A stretch of DNA of 64,000 bases, taken from assembly GCF_000739575.1 (NCBI RefSeq), contig NZ_BBJO01000014.1, positions 186,001 to 250,000 of the forward strand, given 5' to 3'. This stretch comes from Halobellus rufus. Its GTDB lineage: Archaea > Halobacteriota > Halobacteria > Halobacteriales > Haloferacaceae. The position numbers and the translations under genes were made by a program. Below are positions 18,277-26,252 of the stretch, in pieces (within the stretch, counting starts at the first letter, position 1; every line of letters starts with the position of its first letter). Below the pieces are notes generated by a model. That model had not been told where the DNA came from. It was given only the letters and a program-made list of their open reading frames with translations, and made no database searches.

Positions 18277-19032
18277 TCAGACCACCTCCAGTTCCTCGAG
18301 GACGTCGACGACGTCCTCGGCCGCCTCGGAGCTCTCTCCGAGAATCTCCGCGGGGCTGTCGTCGGTCTCGGGCACTTCGAGTTCGACGAGTTCGAGACCC
18401 TCAGCGCGCGGCTCCGGCGACTGCTGGTCGACGGAGGCCTTCCGCGCCTGCATCTTCGCGCGCATCGAGGGGTACCGCGGCTCGTTTAGACCTTCCTTGA
18501 CCGTGATGACGGCCGGGAGGTCGATCTCGTAGACCTCGGAGCCGCCGGGGATCTCGCGTTTCGCCGTCGCGGTCCCGTCGGCGACTTCGAGGTCTTTGAT
18601 GCCCGTGACGCAGGGCAGCCCGAGCTGTTCTGCCACGCGGACGCCGACTTGGTGGTTCGCCGCGTCGGCGGACTCGTTGCCGAACAGCAGCAGGTCGTAG
18701 CCCGTGTCGCTTCCCTCGACCGCCTCGGCGATGGCGCTGGCCGTGCCGACGGGGCCCCACTCCTCGTCGCCGCCGTCCAGCAGGATGCCGTCGTCGGCTC
18801 CCATCGCGATGGACGAGCGGAGCTGTTCGGTCGCGTCCTCCGGGCCGAGCGTGAGGACGGTGACGTTGCCGCCGTGTTCCTCGACGAGCTGGACGCTCTC
18901 CTCGACGGCGCACTCCTCGTGGGGGCTGAACGTGAAGCCCAGCGACGTCGTGTCGATGTCCCGCTTGTCGTCGGTCAGTGAGACCTTCGCGCCCGTTTCC
19001 GGAACGCGCTTGATTGCTGTGAGTATCTCCAT
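18277..19032 (-). CDS. etfB: electron transfer flavoprotein beta subunit
   Basis: A 251-residue EtfB: N-terminal MEILTAIKRVPETGAKVS, then HEECAVEESVQLVEEHGG, GADDGILLDGG, and the conserved NEPRYPSMRAKMQARK segment. It begins 22 bases after the DMG dehydrogenase 2 stop, with a purine-rich Shine-Dalgarno-like GGAGGG in the gap, and is followed after one base by etfA. An acidic C-terminal tail (about residues 215-251) is probably a halophilic extension. Confidence 0.94.
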   Translation of the reverse strand: MEILTAIKRVPETGAKVSLTDDKRDIDTTSLGFTFSPHEECAVEESVQLVEEHGGNVTVLTLGPEDATEQLRSSIAMGADDGILLDGGDEEWGPVGTASAIAEAVEGSDTGYDLLLFGNESADAANHQVGVRVAEQLGLPCVTGIKDLEVADGTATAKREIPGGSEVYEIDLPAVITVKEGLNEPRYPSMRAKMQARKASVDQQSPEPRAEGLELVELEVPETDDSPAEILGESSEAAEDVVDVLEELEVV

Positions 19033-19054
19033 AGTGTGTCTCCGTTCCCTCCGT

Positions 19055-21591
19055 TCAGTACTCGTTGCGGAAGAGACGGTCGTTCTCGGGGTCGAAGACG
19101 CCGCCGTTGCCGGCGACCTCGACCTCGACGGGGTACTGCTGGCCGAAGTACTCGACCTGGAGCTGTTCGCCCTCGTTGGCGTACTCCTGCGGCAGGTAAG
19201 AGAGGAGAAGGTGCTTGCCGACCGAGGGGCCGGTTCCGGCGGAGGTGACGTAGGAGCGGCGGCCCTCGTCGTCGATGAGGACGTTCCCGTCCTGATCGAG
19301 GACGGGTTCGCCGCCGGTCATGAACCGCGGCTCGCCGCCGTCGGGCGTGTGGTCCGTGACCGACAGCGTACACAGCGTCGCCGTGTTCTCCTCGTCGATC
19401 GCCGCCGCGTAGGCCTCCTTGCCGATGAAGTCGGCGTCCTTGACGCCGTGGAAGGTCAGCCCCGCCTCGGCGGGGTTGTAGTCGATCTCGAGCTCCGCGC
19501 CCATCAGGCGGTAGCTCTTCTCCATCCGGCCTGTCTCGCCGTAGACGCCGGTGCCGACGGGACGGATGTCGTGTTCCTGACCGGCCTCGTAGATCGTATC
19601 CCAGAGGCGCTGGCCGCGGTCCATCGGCGCGTAGATCTCCCAGCCGAACTCGCCGACGTAGGAGATCCGCAGCGCCTTGGCGCTGACGCCGTTGATCGTG
19701 ACGTCCTTCATCTCCGCGAAGTCGAAGGAGTCGGCGGTCATCGGCTCCTCGCTGATGGAGTCCATCAGCGCTTCGGCGTTCGGACCCCACACGCCGAGCG
19801 TGCAGAGTTCGGAGGAGCGACCGATGAGTTCGGCGTCGCCCTCGAGGTGGTTCCCGAACCACGTGCGGTCTTGGCCGGCGTGGGCACCGCCGGTGATGAC
19901 GCGGTAGTGGTTCTCGCCGAGACGCGCGACGGTCAGGTCAGCGACGAACCCCGCGTTCGGTGCGAGGATCGGCGTGTAGACCGCGTCGTCGACGTCGATG
20001 TCCATCCGCGCGACGCAGAGCCGCTCCATATTCTCCTCGGCGTCGCTGCCGATGATGTCGAAGATTCCGAAGCCGGTGTCGCCGACCATCCCGACGTTGT
20101 TCCGCAGGTGCAGGTGCTCGCCGAGGATGATGTCCGACCACCAGCGACTGTCCCACTCGTTGGGGCGCTGGAGGTCTTCGATCTGATCCTCGTACTTGTC
20201 GACGAGGTCGGCGTTCGACTCGTACCAGCGGGGTCGCTCCCAGCCGCCGGCCTCGAAGAATTCGGCGTCCAAGTCCTCCTGACGGTTGTAGAACGCGCTG
20301 GTCCGGAGCGGCCGCGTGGACTGCCACTGCTCGCGCGGGTGGACGATGCCGTAGATCTTCTGGTAGCCCTCGTGGGCGCGGCTCTTGACGAACTCGTTCG
20401 TCTCGCCGTACTCGTCGAAGCGGGCGACGTGGTCGTGGGCGACGATGTCGATGTCGGGGTGACCCTGCGTCATCCACTTCGAGACCTCACGAGCGATCGC
20501 GGGCGCTTCCTTGATCCAGATGGCCGCACAGGACCAGAGCCCGTCGACCTCCGGGATCGGACCGAGCAGCGGGTGCCCGTCGGGCGTGACCGAGAGCAGC
20601 CCGTCGATCGAGTGGCGGACGCCCGCGCTGGGATCGTCGAGCAGGTCGGGGATGATTTCGAGCGCGTGCTCCATCGACTGCTCGAAGGCGTCCTCGGTCA
20701 GCGGCGGCTGCGTCGGCGACAGCGGCGACTCCTCGATGGAGGGGACGTCCTCGACGTCCCAGAGGATGGGTCGGTGCTCGTAGGAGCCGACCTCGATGTC
20801 GTTGCCGTGCTGGCGCTCGTACATCTGGGTGTCCATATCCCGGATGACCGGGTAGTTGATCTCGCCCTCGGGCCCCTCCTCGAAGCGGTCGATGGGACCC
20901 ACGGAGACCATCTGGTGGACGGCCGGAGTGAGCGGGATGTCGACGCCGGCCATGTCGGCGATCTTCGGGCTCCACAGCCCGGCGGCGATGATGACCTCGT
21001 CGGCCTCGACGGTCCCCTTGTCCGTCTCGACGGCCTGGATCTCACCGCCCTCGACGTGCATGTCCAGCACTTCGGTGTTCGCCGCCGTGCTGAGCGCGCC
21101 CTTTTCTTTCGCCTGCTGGCGGTAGAGTTCCCCGGCGCGAAGCGGGTCACACGTTCCCGCGCCCTTGCTGTAGAAGCCGCCTTTGATGATGTCCGTGTTG
21201 ACGTACGGAACGAGCTCCTCGACCTCTTCGGGCGTCAGAAGCTCCGCGTCCTCGCCGAAGGACTTCGCGGAGACGACGCGCCGTTTGAGCTCCTCCATCC
21301 GCTCGTCGGTGCGGGCGACCTCGATCCCGCCGGAGTTCGTGAAGGTGTCGAACTCGCGGTAGATGTCCCGGCTGTCGGAGGTCAGCTGGGTCATATCCTT
21401 GCTGTGTTCGACCGGGAAAATGAAGTTCGACGCGTGTCCGGTCGATCCGCCGGGGTCCGAGAGCGGCCCCTTGTCGATCAGGAGGATGTCCTCGCGGCCT
21501 CGCTCGGCCAGTTCCCCCGCCAGGAACTGCCGACGATTCCGGCCCCGATAATTACTGTACCTGCGCTTTCTGGAAGTTCGTTCGTGCTCAT
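19055..21591 (-). CDS. dimethylglycine/sarcosine dehydrogenase-like flavoprotein with GcvT module (2); frameshifted near 21523
   Basis: The ATG at 21591 opens with MSTNELPESAGTVIIGAGIVGSS. The frame then shifts by one missing base at about 21523-21525 and continues as LAGELAERGREDILLIDKG, GGSTGHASNFIF (His53 at the covalent-FAD position) and a complete DAO, FAO_M and GcvT protein (LRISYVGEFGWEIYAP). Restoring one base gives 845 residues, near-equal to the 849-residue paralogue at 12126. It is the first gene of a unit with etfB and etfA, so electrons probably go to that ETF. Without correction the FAD-binding strand is detached, and translation from an internal start would give an inactive protein. 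Confidence 0.85.
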
Positions 21592-21732
21592 AGACGTCTA
21601 ACCTCGAGTTTGCGTTCGTTCATCTTGGTTTTTGGTGTCACGCGACACGGCCCCACACGTCTGTCCGCTGGTAACACCCATACTCCGTACGCGTGTAGAT
21701 TTCCTACCTAACAATAATTAACCACGCCCTCA

Positions 21733-21760
21733 ATACTACACCTCATTTTATACGGCCGTG
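21733..21760 (-). promoter_or_regulatory. AT-rich box plus TGAGGTGTAGTAT motif upstream of DMG dehydrogenase 2
   Basis: On the minus strand, GTATAAAA is followed directly by TGAGGTGTAGTAT (21745-21733), 142 bases before the start codon of DMG dehydrogenase 2. The motif matches 11 of 13 positions of TGAGGTGTGATAT in front of the DmdA-like gene, where it also follows an AT-rich stretch. A shared regulator is inferred. Confidence 0.4.
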
Positions 21761-21765
21761 CTCGC

Positions 21766-21900
21766 TCAGACGAGGAGAAACAGCAGGAACGGCACGACGA
21801 ACAGCAGCACGAACAACCCGAGCAATCCGAGGCCGTAGCTGAGAACTGTCGCGAGGCCGGCGGTCCACACTTCGTGGTCGAATCGAGCGGGAGCGTTCAT
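21766..21900 (-). CDS. 44-residue single-span membrane protein
   Basis: MNAPARFDHEVWTAGLATVL... with one long hydrophobic stretch (YGLGLLGLFVLLFVVPFLLFLL) reaching the C-terminus. The ATG at 21900 and stop at 21766 define 44 residues. Many haloarchaea encode such short tail-hydrophobic proteins of unknown role. It precedes the DMG dehydrogenase 2 gene on the same strand, but the intervening TATA-like element argues for separate transcription. Confidence 0.5.
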   Translation of the reverse strand: MNAPARFDHEVWTAGLATVLSYGLGLLGLFVLLFVVPFLLFLLV

Positions 21901-22235
21901 TTCGCCGTTCGCTTCGTGGGGCCGACGTATAATTGTAGGGACAACCCCGCCGGAGACGCTGTCGACGCATCCGGGACGGACAGCACCGCCACAGAACGTC
22001 AAAGGGCCGATAGGATGAGATTAACCACACGGCGGCTGATGAGTTCTCAAACGCCGCTGACAGCTACCGGGTCCGTCGTGGTCCGAGCCAACCCTCTTCG
22101 CGGTCGCAAGCCCCTCGCGCGCCCGCGAGACGGGAAACCGGATCGGGAGATCGAGCCGGCGAAAACGACAGACGACGAATGCGTCCGGCCTTTCGTGCCA
22201 AGATTTATGCCGAGATTGGCGAATTACCAATCGTT
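21901..22235. promoter_or_regulatory. divergent intergenic region with inverted repeat at the Fe-S oxidoreductase start
   Basis: 335 bases with no credible gene. Near its right end, AGATTTATG (22201-22209) is a TATA-like element about 30 bases before the ATG at 22236. A perfect 6-base inverted repeat GATTGG/CCAATC (22214-22219 and 22227-22232, 7-base spacer CGAATTA) lies between them, over the expected transcription start. This placement fits a repressor operator or a hairpin at the 5' end of a nearly leaderless mRNA. Confidence 0.4.
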
Positions 22236-24440
22236 ATGGTTGCCGAGGAAACAGTAACGAGGCCCACGTTCTGGGGGATCAGTCACCTCGGCGAGATCGT
22301 GTTCTACGTGCTCGCCGCGGTAACGATCCTCGTGTTCTGCTACGGCGTGTACCGGCGTGTCGACCGACTCACGACCGGACAGGAAGACTGGTTCGACCGG
22401 CTCGACGACCTCCCCGGTCGGATCGTCTCCAGCGCCCGAATCGTCCTCTCGAACCGCAAGCTCTTCGACCGCGACACGGTCGGCGGGCTGATGCACGCGT
22501 TCATCCTCTGGGGCTTTCTGACGCTGCTTATCGGGACGACGATCCTCGCGATCGACATGGACATCTACCAGCCGATCACGGGGCTCGTCGGCACCGAGCA
22601 GTCCTTCTTCGTCGGCGACTTCTACCTCTCGTACTCGCTGGTGATGGACGCGATGGGGCTGCTCTTCGTCGTCGGCGTCGGCGTCGCGCTGTACCGCCGG
22701 TACGCCGCGCGCAAGTGGCGGCTCCACGGAAAGCACACGAGCCTCGAAGACGACCTCTTCATCTGGGCGCTCTTTCTCCTCGGCGTCGGCGGCTACCTCA
22801 CCGAGGGGCTCCGCATCCTCGGCACCGGCTTCCCGGAGTTCGAGACGGTCAGCTTCGTCGGCTGGTTCGTCGCCGACGTGCTCGCGCTCGCCGGGATGAC
22901 GCAGTTGACGGCGGAGGCGATCTACCCCGCCGTCTGGTGGTCTCACGCGCTGCTGGCGTTCGCGTTCATCGCGGCGATCCCGTTCGGCAAGCCGTTCCAC
23001 ATGCTCTCCTCGTACGCGAACATCGTCACCCGCGACGAGAAGGCCGGGGCGCGGCTGCCGGGCATCCCCGCCGATCTCGACGCCGACACCGGGGCCGAGG
23101 AGGTCTCGGACTTCACGTGGAAGGAACTGCTCGATCAGGACGCCTGCACGAAGTGCGGCCGGTGTTCGTCGGCCTGTCCCGCGGAGTCCTCGGGGCGGCC
23201 GCTGGACCCGAGGGACGTCATCTTGGACCTCAAGCAGTACCGCGACGCGCTGGACGCCGGCGAGGCCGAGGAGGTCGACATCGTCGCCGACGGCGGCGAG
23301 AGCGTCGTCGACGGCGGCGAGAGCGTCGTCGACGCCGCGACGATGGAGTCCTGTATGGCCTGCATGGCCTGTATGGACGCCTGTCCGGTCGACATCGAGC
23401 ACCTCAGTTCGTTCACGCGAATGAACCGTCAGCTGACGGACCAGGGCGACGTCGACTCCAACGTCCAGGACACCTTCGACAACATCATGGGGATGGGCAA
23501 CACCTTCGGCGACCCGCCGGAGCAGCGCGCCGACTGGGCCGACGAACTCGACTTCGAGGTCACCGACGCCCGCGAGGAGGACGTCGAGTACCTCTGGTAC
23601 GTCGGCGACTACCCGAGCTACGACGAGCGGAACAAGAAGGTGGCCCGCTCGCTGGCGAAGATCCTCGAACACGCCGACGTGGAGTACGGCATCCTCTTCG
23701 AGGAGGAGAAGTACGACGGCAACGACATCCGGCGGCTGGGCGAGGAGTTCCTCTACGTCGACCTCGCGGGCTATCACGTCGAGCGCTTCGAGGAAGTCGA
23801 CCCCGAGAAGATCATCTGCACGGACCCGCACTCGTACAACACGTTCAAGAACGAGTACCCGGAGATCGAGTACGCCGACTTCGCCGAGGAGCCGCTGATG
23901 CAGTTCGAGTTCGACGGCGAGTGGAACAAGGACGGGAAAATCGAGGTGCTCCACTGGACGCAGGCGATCGAGGAACTCGTCGACGAGGGTCGGTTAGGGC
24001 TACAGGGCACCGAACTGGATTACACGGTGACGTACCACGATCCGTGTCACCTCGGTCGGTACAACGACGAGTACGAGGCCCCGCGGTCGCTCATCCGCGC
24101 GACCGGCGCGACGCTCTCTGAGATGCCCCGAAACCGCAACGAGTCGTTCTGCTGCGGCGGCGGGGGCGGGGGCCTCTGGATGGACATCGACGAGGAATCG
24201 AAACCGAGCGAGGAGCGGATGCGGGAGGCCCTCGAGGACACCGACGCCGGATCGGCCGTCGAGAAGTTCGTCGTCGCCTGCCCGATGTGTATGACGATGT
24301 ACGAGGACGGGATGAAGACCGGCGGCTACGAGGACGACATCGAGATCGTCGACGTCGCCGAACTGCTCGTCGAGGCGATCGAGGCGGGCCCGGGTGTCGA
24401 TGCGACGGGCGCAGCGGGCGCGACCAGCCAGGCCGACTGA
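22236..24440 (+). CDS. membrane-bound Fe-S oxidoreductase (NarI-like/HdrD-like), probable ETF-to-membrane electron acceptor
   Basis: A 734-residue protein. Residues 1-280 contain several membrane spans of the NarI-like type (SHLGEIVFYVLAAVTILVFCYG; LMHAFILWGFLTLLIGTTIL). Two 4Fe-4S motifs follow, CTKCGRCSSACP and CMACMACMDACP, then a C-terminal HdrD/GlpC-type region with DPCHLGRYNDEYEAPR and ESFCCGGGGGG. The first cysteine-rich repeat is degenerate: TDPHSYNTFKNEYPE replaces the usual TCPHCFNT. Similar proteins (DgcB-like, EtfC-like) carry electrons from dehydrogenase/ETF to quinones. It is divergent from the DMGDH2-etfBA unit, supporting that partnership. ATG at 22236 is chosen because MVAEETV starts the soluble leader. 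Confidence 0.88.
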   Translation: MVAEETVTRPTFWGISHLGEIVFYVLAAVTILVFCYGVYRRVDRLTTGQEDWFDRLDDLPGRIVSSARIVLSNRKLFDRDTVGGLMHAFILWGFLTLLIGTTILAIDMDIYQPITGLVGTEQSFFVGDFYLSYSLVMDAMGLLFVVGVGVALYRRYAARKWRLHGKHTSLEDDLFIWALFLLGVGGYLTEGLRILGTGFPEFETVSFVGWFVADVLALAGMTQLTAEAIYPAVWWSHALLAFAFIAAIPFGKPFHMLSSYANIVTRDEKAGARLPGIPADLDADTGAEEVSDFTWKELLDQDACTKCGRCSSACPAESSGRPLDPRDVILDLKQYRDALDAGEAEEVDIVADGGESVVDGGESVVDAATMESCMACMACMDACPVDIEHLSSFTRMNRQLTDQGDVDSNVQDTFDNIMGMGNTFGDPPEQRADWADELDFEVTDAREEDVEYLWYVGDYPSYDERNKKVARSLAKILEHADVEYGILFEEEKYDGNDIRRLGEEFLYVDLAGYHVERFEEVDPEKIICTDPHSYNTFKNEYPEIEYADFAEEPLMQFEFDGEWNKDGKIEVLHWTQAIEELVDEGRLGLQGTELDYTVTYHDPCHLGRYNDEYEAPRSLIRATGATLSEMPRNRNESFCCGGGGGGLWMDIDEESKPSEERMREALEDTDAGSAVEKFVVACPMCMTMYEDGMKTGGYEDDIEIVDVAELLVEAIEAGPGVDATGAAGATSQAD
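23289..23330 (+). repeat. 21-bp tandem duplication inside the Fe-S oxidoreductase gene
   Basis: Two identical 21-base copies encode DGGESVV twice in the loop between the two 4Fe-4S motifs (GGESVVDGGESVVD). In-frame, so the protein is only lengthened. Probably replication slippage. Confidence 0.8.
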
Positions 24441-24627
24441 GCGTCCCGGGGTCCGTCTCGGTCGGTAGTCGGTCTGACCGATCGTCGTTCCGTTCGGAGA
24501 GCCGACGTGTCTGATCCCGGTCGGTGCGCCCTCTATCGCGATTCTCTGCCAGATTTCGTTCGTTCGTGTCGATAAACGCGGAAAGTTATTTGTGAGCGGG
24601 TCGTGTCAGTGCGAATGGTTCGCAGGG

Positions 24628-25071
24628 ATGTACGATCAAATACTGATACCCTACGACGGGAGCGACGAAGCCGAAAAGGGCGCTAAACACGGGATCGAAC
24701 TCGCCGCTGCACTCGGATCGACCGTTCACGGCCTCTACGTCATCGACTTACCCGGCGCACCGCGGGCGTTGGCACTGCGGGACGACGAGGAGAAGATGCG
24801 GGAGGACTACCGCCGATACGGCGATCAGGTGCTCTCGGAGCTCTCGGAGATGGCCGGAGAGCACGGCGTCGACATCGTCACAGAGATGCGGACGGGCACG
24901 CCGAGCGAGGAGATCGTCGACTACGCGAAAGACGAGGGAATGGACGCCATCGTGATGGGGTCGGCCTACCGCGGGAAGATCGGCGGCCTCCTCGGCGGCA
25001 CGATGGACAAGGTGGTGCGCAGCGCGACGGTTCCGGTCGTCAGCCAGCGGATGCGGATGGAAGAAATCTGA
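24628..25071 (+). CDS. universal stress protein (single UspA domain)
   Basis: A 147-residue UspA: MYDQILIPYDGSDEAEKGAKH, then the ATP-binding signature IVMGSAYRGKIGGLLGGTMDKVVRSATVPVV. An in-frame GTG at 24592 would add a cysteine-containing stretch without family support, so the ATG at 24628 is preferred. Short UspA proteins are frequent next to transporters and redox genes in haloarchaea. No direct partner visible. Confidence 0.88.
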   Translation: MYDQILIPYDGSDEAEKGAKHGIELAAALGSTVHGLYVIDLPGAPRALALRDDEEKMREDYRRYGDQVLSELSEMAGEHGVDIVTEMRTGTPSEEIVDYAKDEGMDAIVMGSAYRGKIGGLLGGTMDKVVRSATVPVVSQRMRMEEI

Positions 25072-25142
25072 CGTGGAACGAAGCGCGACTGAGACGAACG
25101 ACCCGGCGGCTTACCGGTCGGAAGCCGCCTGTTGCGGACGTC

Positions 25143-25304
25143 TCAGGGATTGACTAACCGCTTTTCTCGGAGGTAGATGACGAGGCTCGCCGAGAGGAAG
25201 AACACACCGGCAGCGGCGTAGTTACCGATCGTCATCGCGCCCAGCGCGACGACGAAGAGCACCACGACGAGGACGGCCGCCGCCGTCGCGAGTGGATTGT
25301 CCAT
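25143..25304 (-). CDS. 53-residue two-span membrane protein
   Basis: MDNPLATAAAVLVVVLFVVA... and GNYAAAGVFFLSASLVIYLREKRLVNP give two hydrophobic segments and a positively charged C-terminus. ATG at 25304 and TGA at 25143 define the frame; the gene is too short for ordinary ORF length cut-offs. Haloarchaeal genomes contain many such proteins. Function unknown. Confidence 0.6.
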   Translation of the reverse strand: MDNPLATAAAVLVVVLFVVALGAMTIGNYAAAGVFFLSASLVIYLREKRLVNP

Positions 25305-25348
25305 ACACCGAGACGACACGAGAGAGAAATAATACTATCGTCGCCTCG

Positions 25349-25762
25349 TCAGAAGTCGTGTCGGAACTCCCAGTGGTATCGACAGCCGTGGCAGGTGGCC
25401 CACTCCGGGACGTCGATGACGTCCGGGTGTCGCCGTCCGTGTTCCATCTCGCTTCCGCAGACGGGACAGAGGAAATGCTGGAGTTCGAGGTCGGCGAACT
25501 CGTCGTAGTCGTACGTGGCCACGCAGCGGGTGCAATCGATGTCGTCGAGCGGGTACCGCTGGCTGATGTCGCTGTCACACCGGTTGCAACGCAACAGCGC
25601 GGGTGGTCGAGACGCCCACCCCACGTCACCGTCCAGCGTCGTCGTGCTCGTCTCGGGACTCGACAGTCGGAACCCGGAGTTGTCCGGATCGACGCGGAGC
25701 GGGGCGAGAACCCGGGCGCCAATGTGCTTCACCCACCCGAACACAACACGTAAAGAATCCAT
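25349..25762 (-). CDS. zinc-ribbon protein, uncharacterised
   Basis: A 137-residue protein with three CxxC-type pairs: LRCNRCDSD, IDCTRCVAT and FLCPVCGSE, followed by ATCHGCRYHWEFRHDF. This suggests zinc-ribbon or rubredoxin-like knuckles. The ATG at 25762 is preceded in frame by a GTG; the ATG is preferred. No function assigned. Confidence 0.7.
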   Translation of the reverse strand: MDSLRVVFGWVKHIGARVLAPLRVDPDNSGFRLSSPETSTTTLDGDVGWASRPPALLRCNRCDSDISQRYPLDDIDCTRCVATYDYDEFADLELQHFLCPVCGSEMEHGRRHPDVIDVPEWATCHGCRYHWEFRHDF

Positions 25763-26252
25763 CACGATGAGTATTTAGGTTTGCGTGTGTTTGATCTTGC
25801 AGTGCCTGGGGGAGGCCATCAGAGCCGATCACCGCGTAAACGTCGGGTTTCGCCCCCTAGTCCACATATTCAGTCAATTACGCCACAGGAAGAGTGAGCC
25901 GTTGCACCGTAGTAAACGCACTGGCCGATAAAAAACCCGGTACGAACGAACAAGTGCTCCCCTCATATGGTGGTATTAGACGGGTTTCAGTCGCTCAATG
26001 GCGAATATTGCCCAAGTTTTATTATATCTCAACGATTGTTAATGTGTGAGGTTGTGTAACACTCCACCCAAGAGTGTCTCAACCGACGTAAGCGGCGGTG
26101 GGACACTCGCAGCGTCGATCGTACAGTCAAACGACCGAATAGGGCGGGAATGGGGCAGTGTGAGCGGGACGACGCAGTCCGCTCACCCCGAATCGAACGC
26201 AAGACGATGATACCAGAAATTCACAACAATCGCGGTTCAGCGGAGGTAGCGT
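25763..26252. promoter_or_regulatory. 490-bp leader/promoter region of BCCT transporter 1
   Basis: No credible gene is seen. TTTATTATATCT at about 26017-26028 is the best TATA-like box, followed by TGAGGTTGTGTAA at 26047-26059, a weak relative of the TGAGGTGT motif at 3844 and 21745. This would leave a leader of about 200 bases. GGAGGT at 26242-26247 is a Shine-Dalgarno site five bases before the ATG. Confidence 0.4.

Noticed and set aside
18704-21601. 965-residue open frame on the plus strand opposite DMG dehydrogenase 2 and etfB
   Set aside because: Antisense shadow with composition typical of codon-third-position GC bias; no motif, and it overlaps two or more real genes on the other strand.
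22224-23954. 576-residue minus-strand frame opposite the Fe-S oxidoreductase
   Set aside because: Antisense shadow; Arg/Val/Asp/Glu-rich without domain features.
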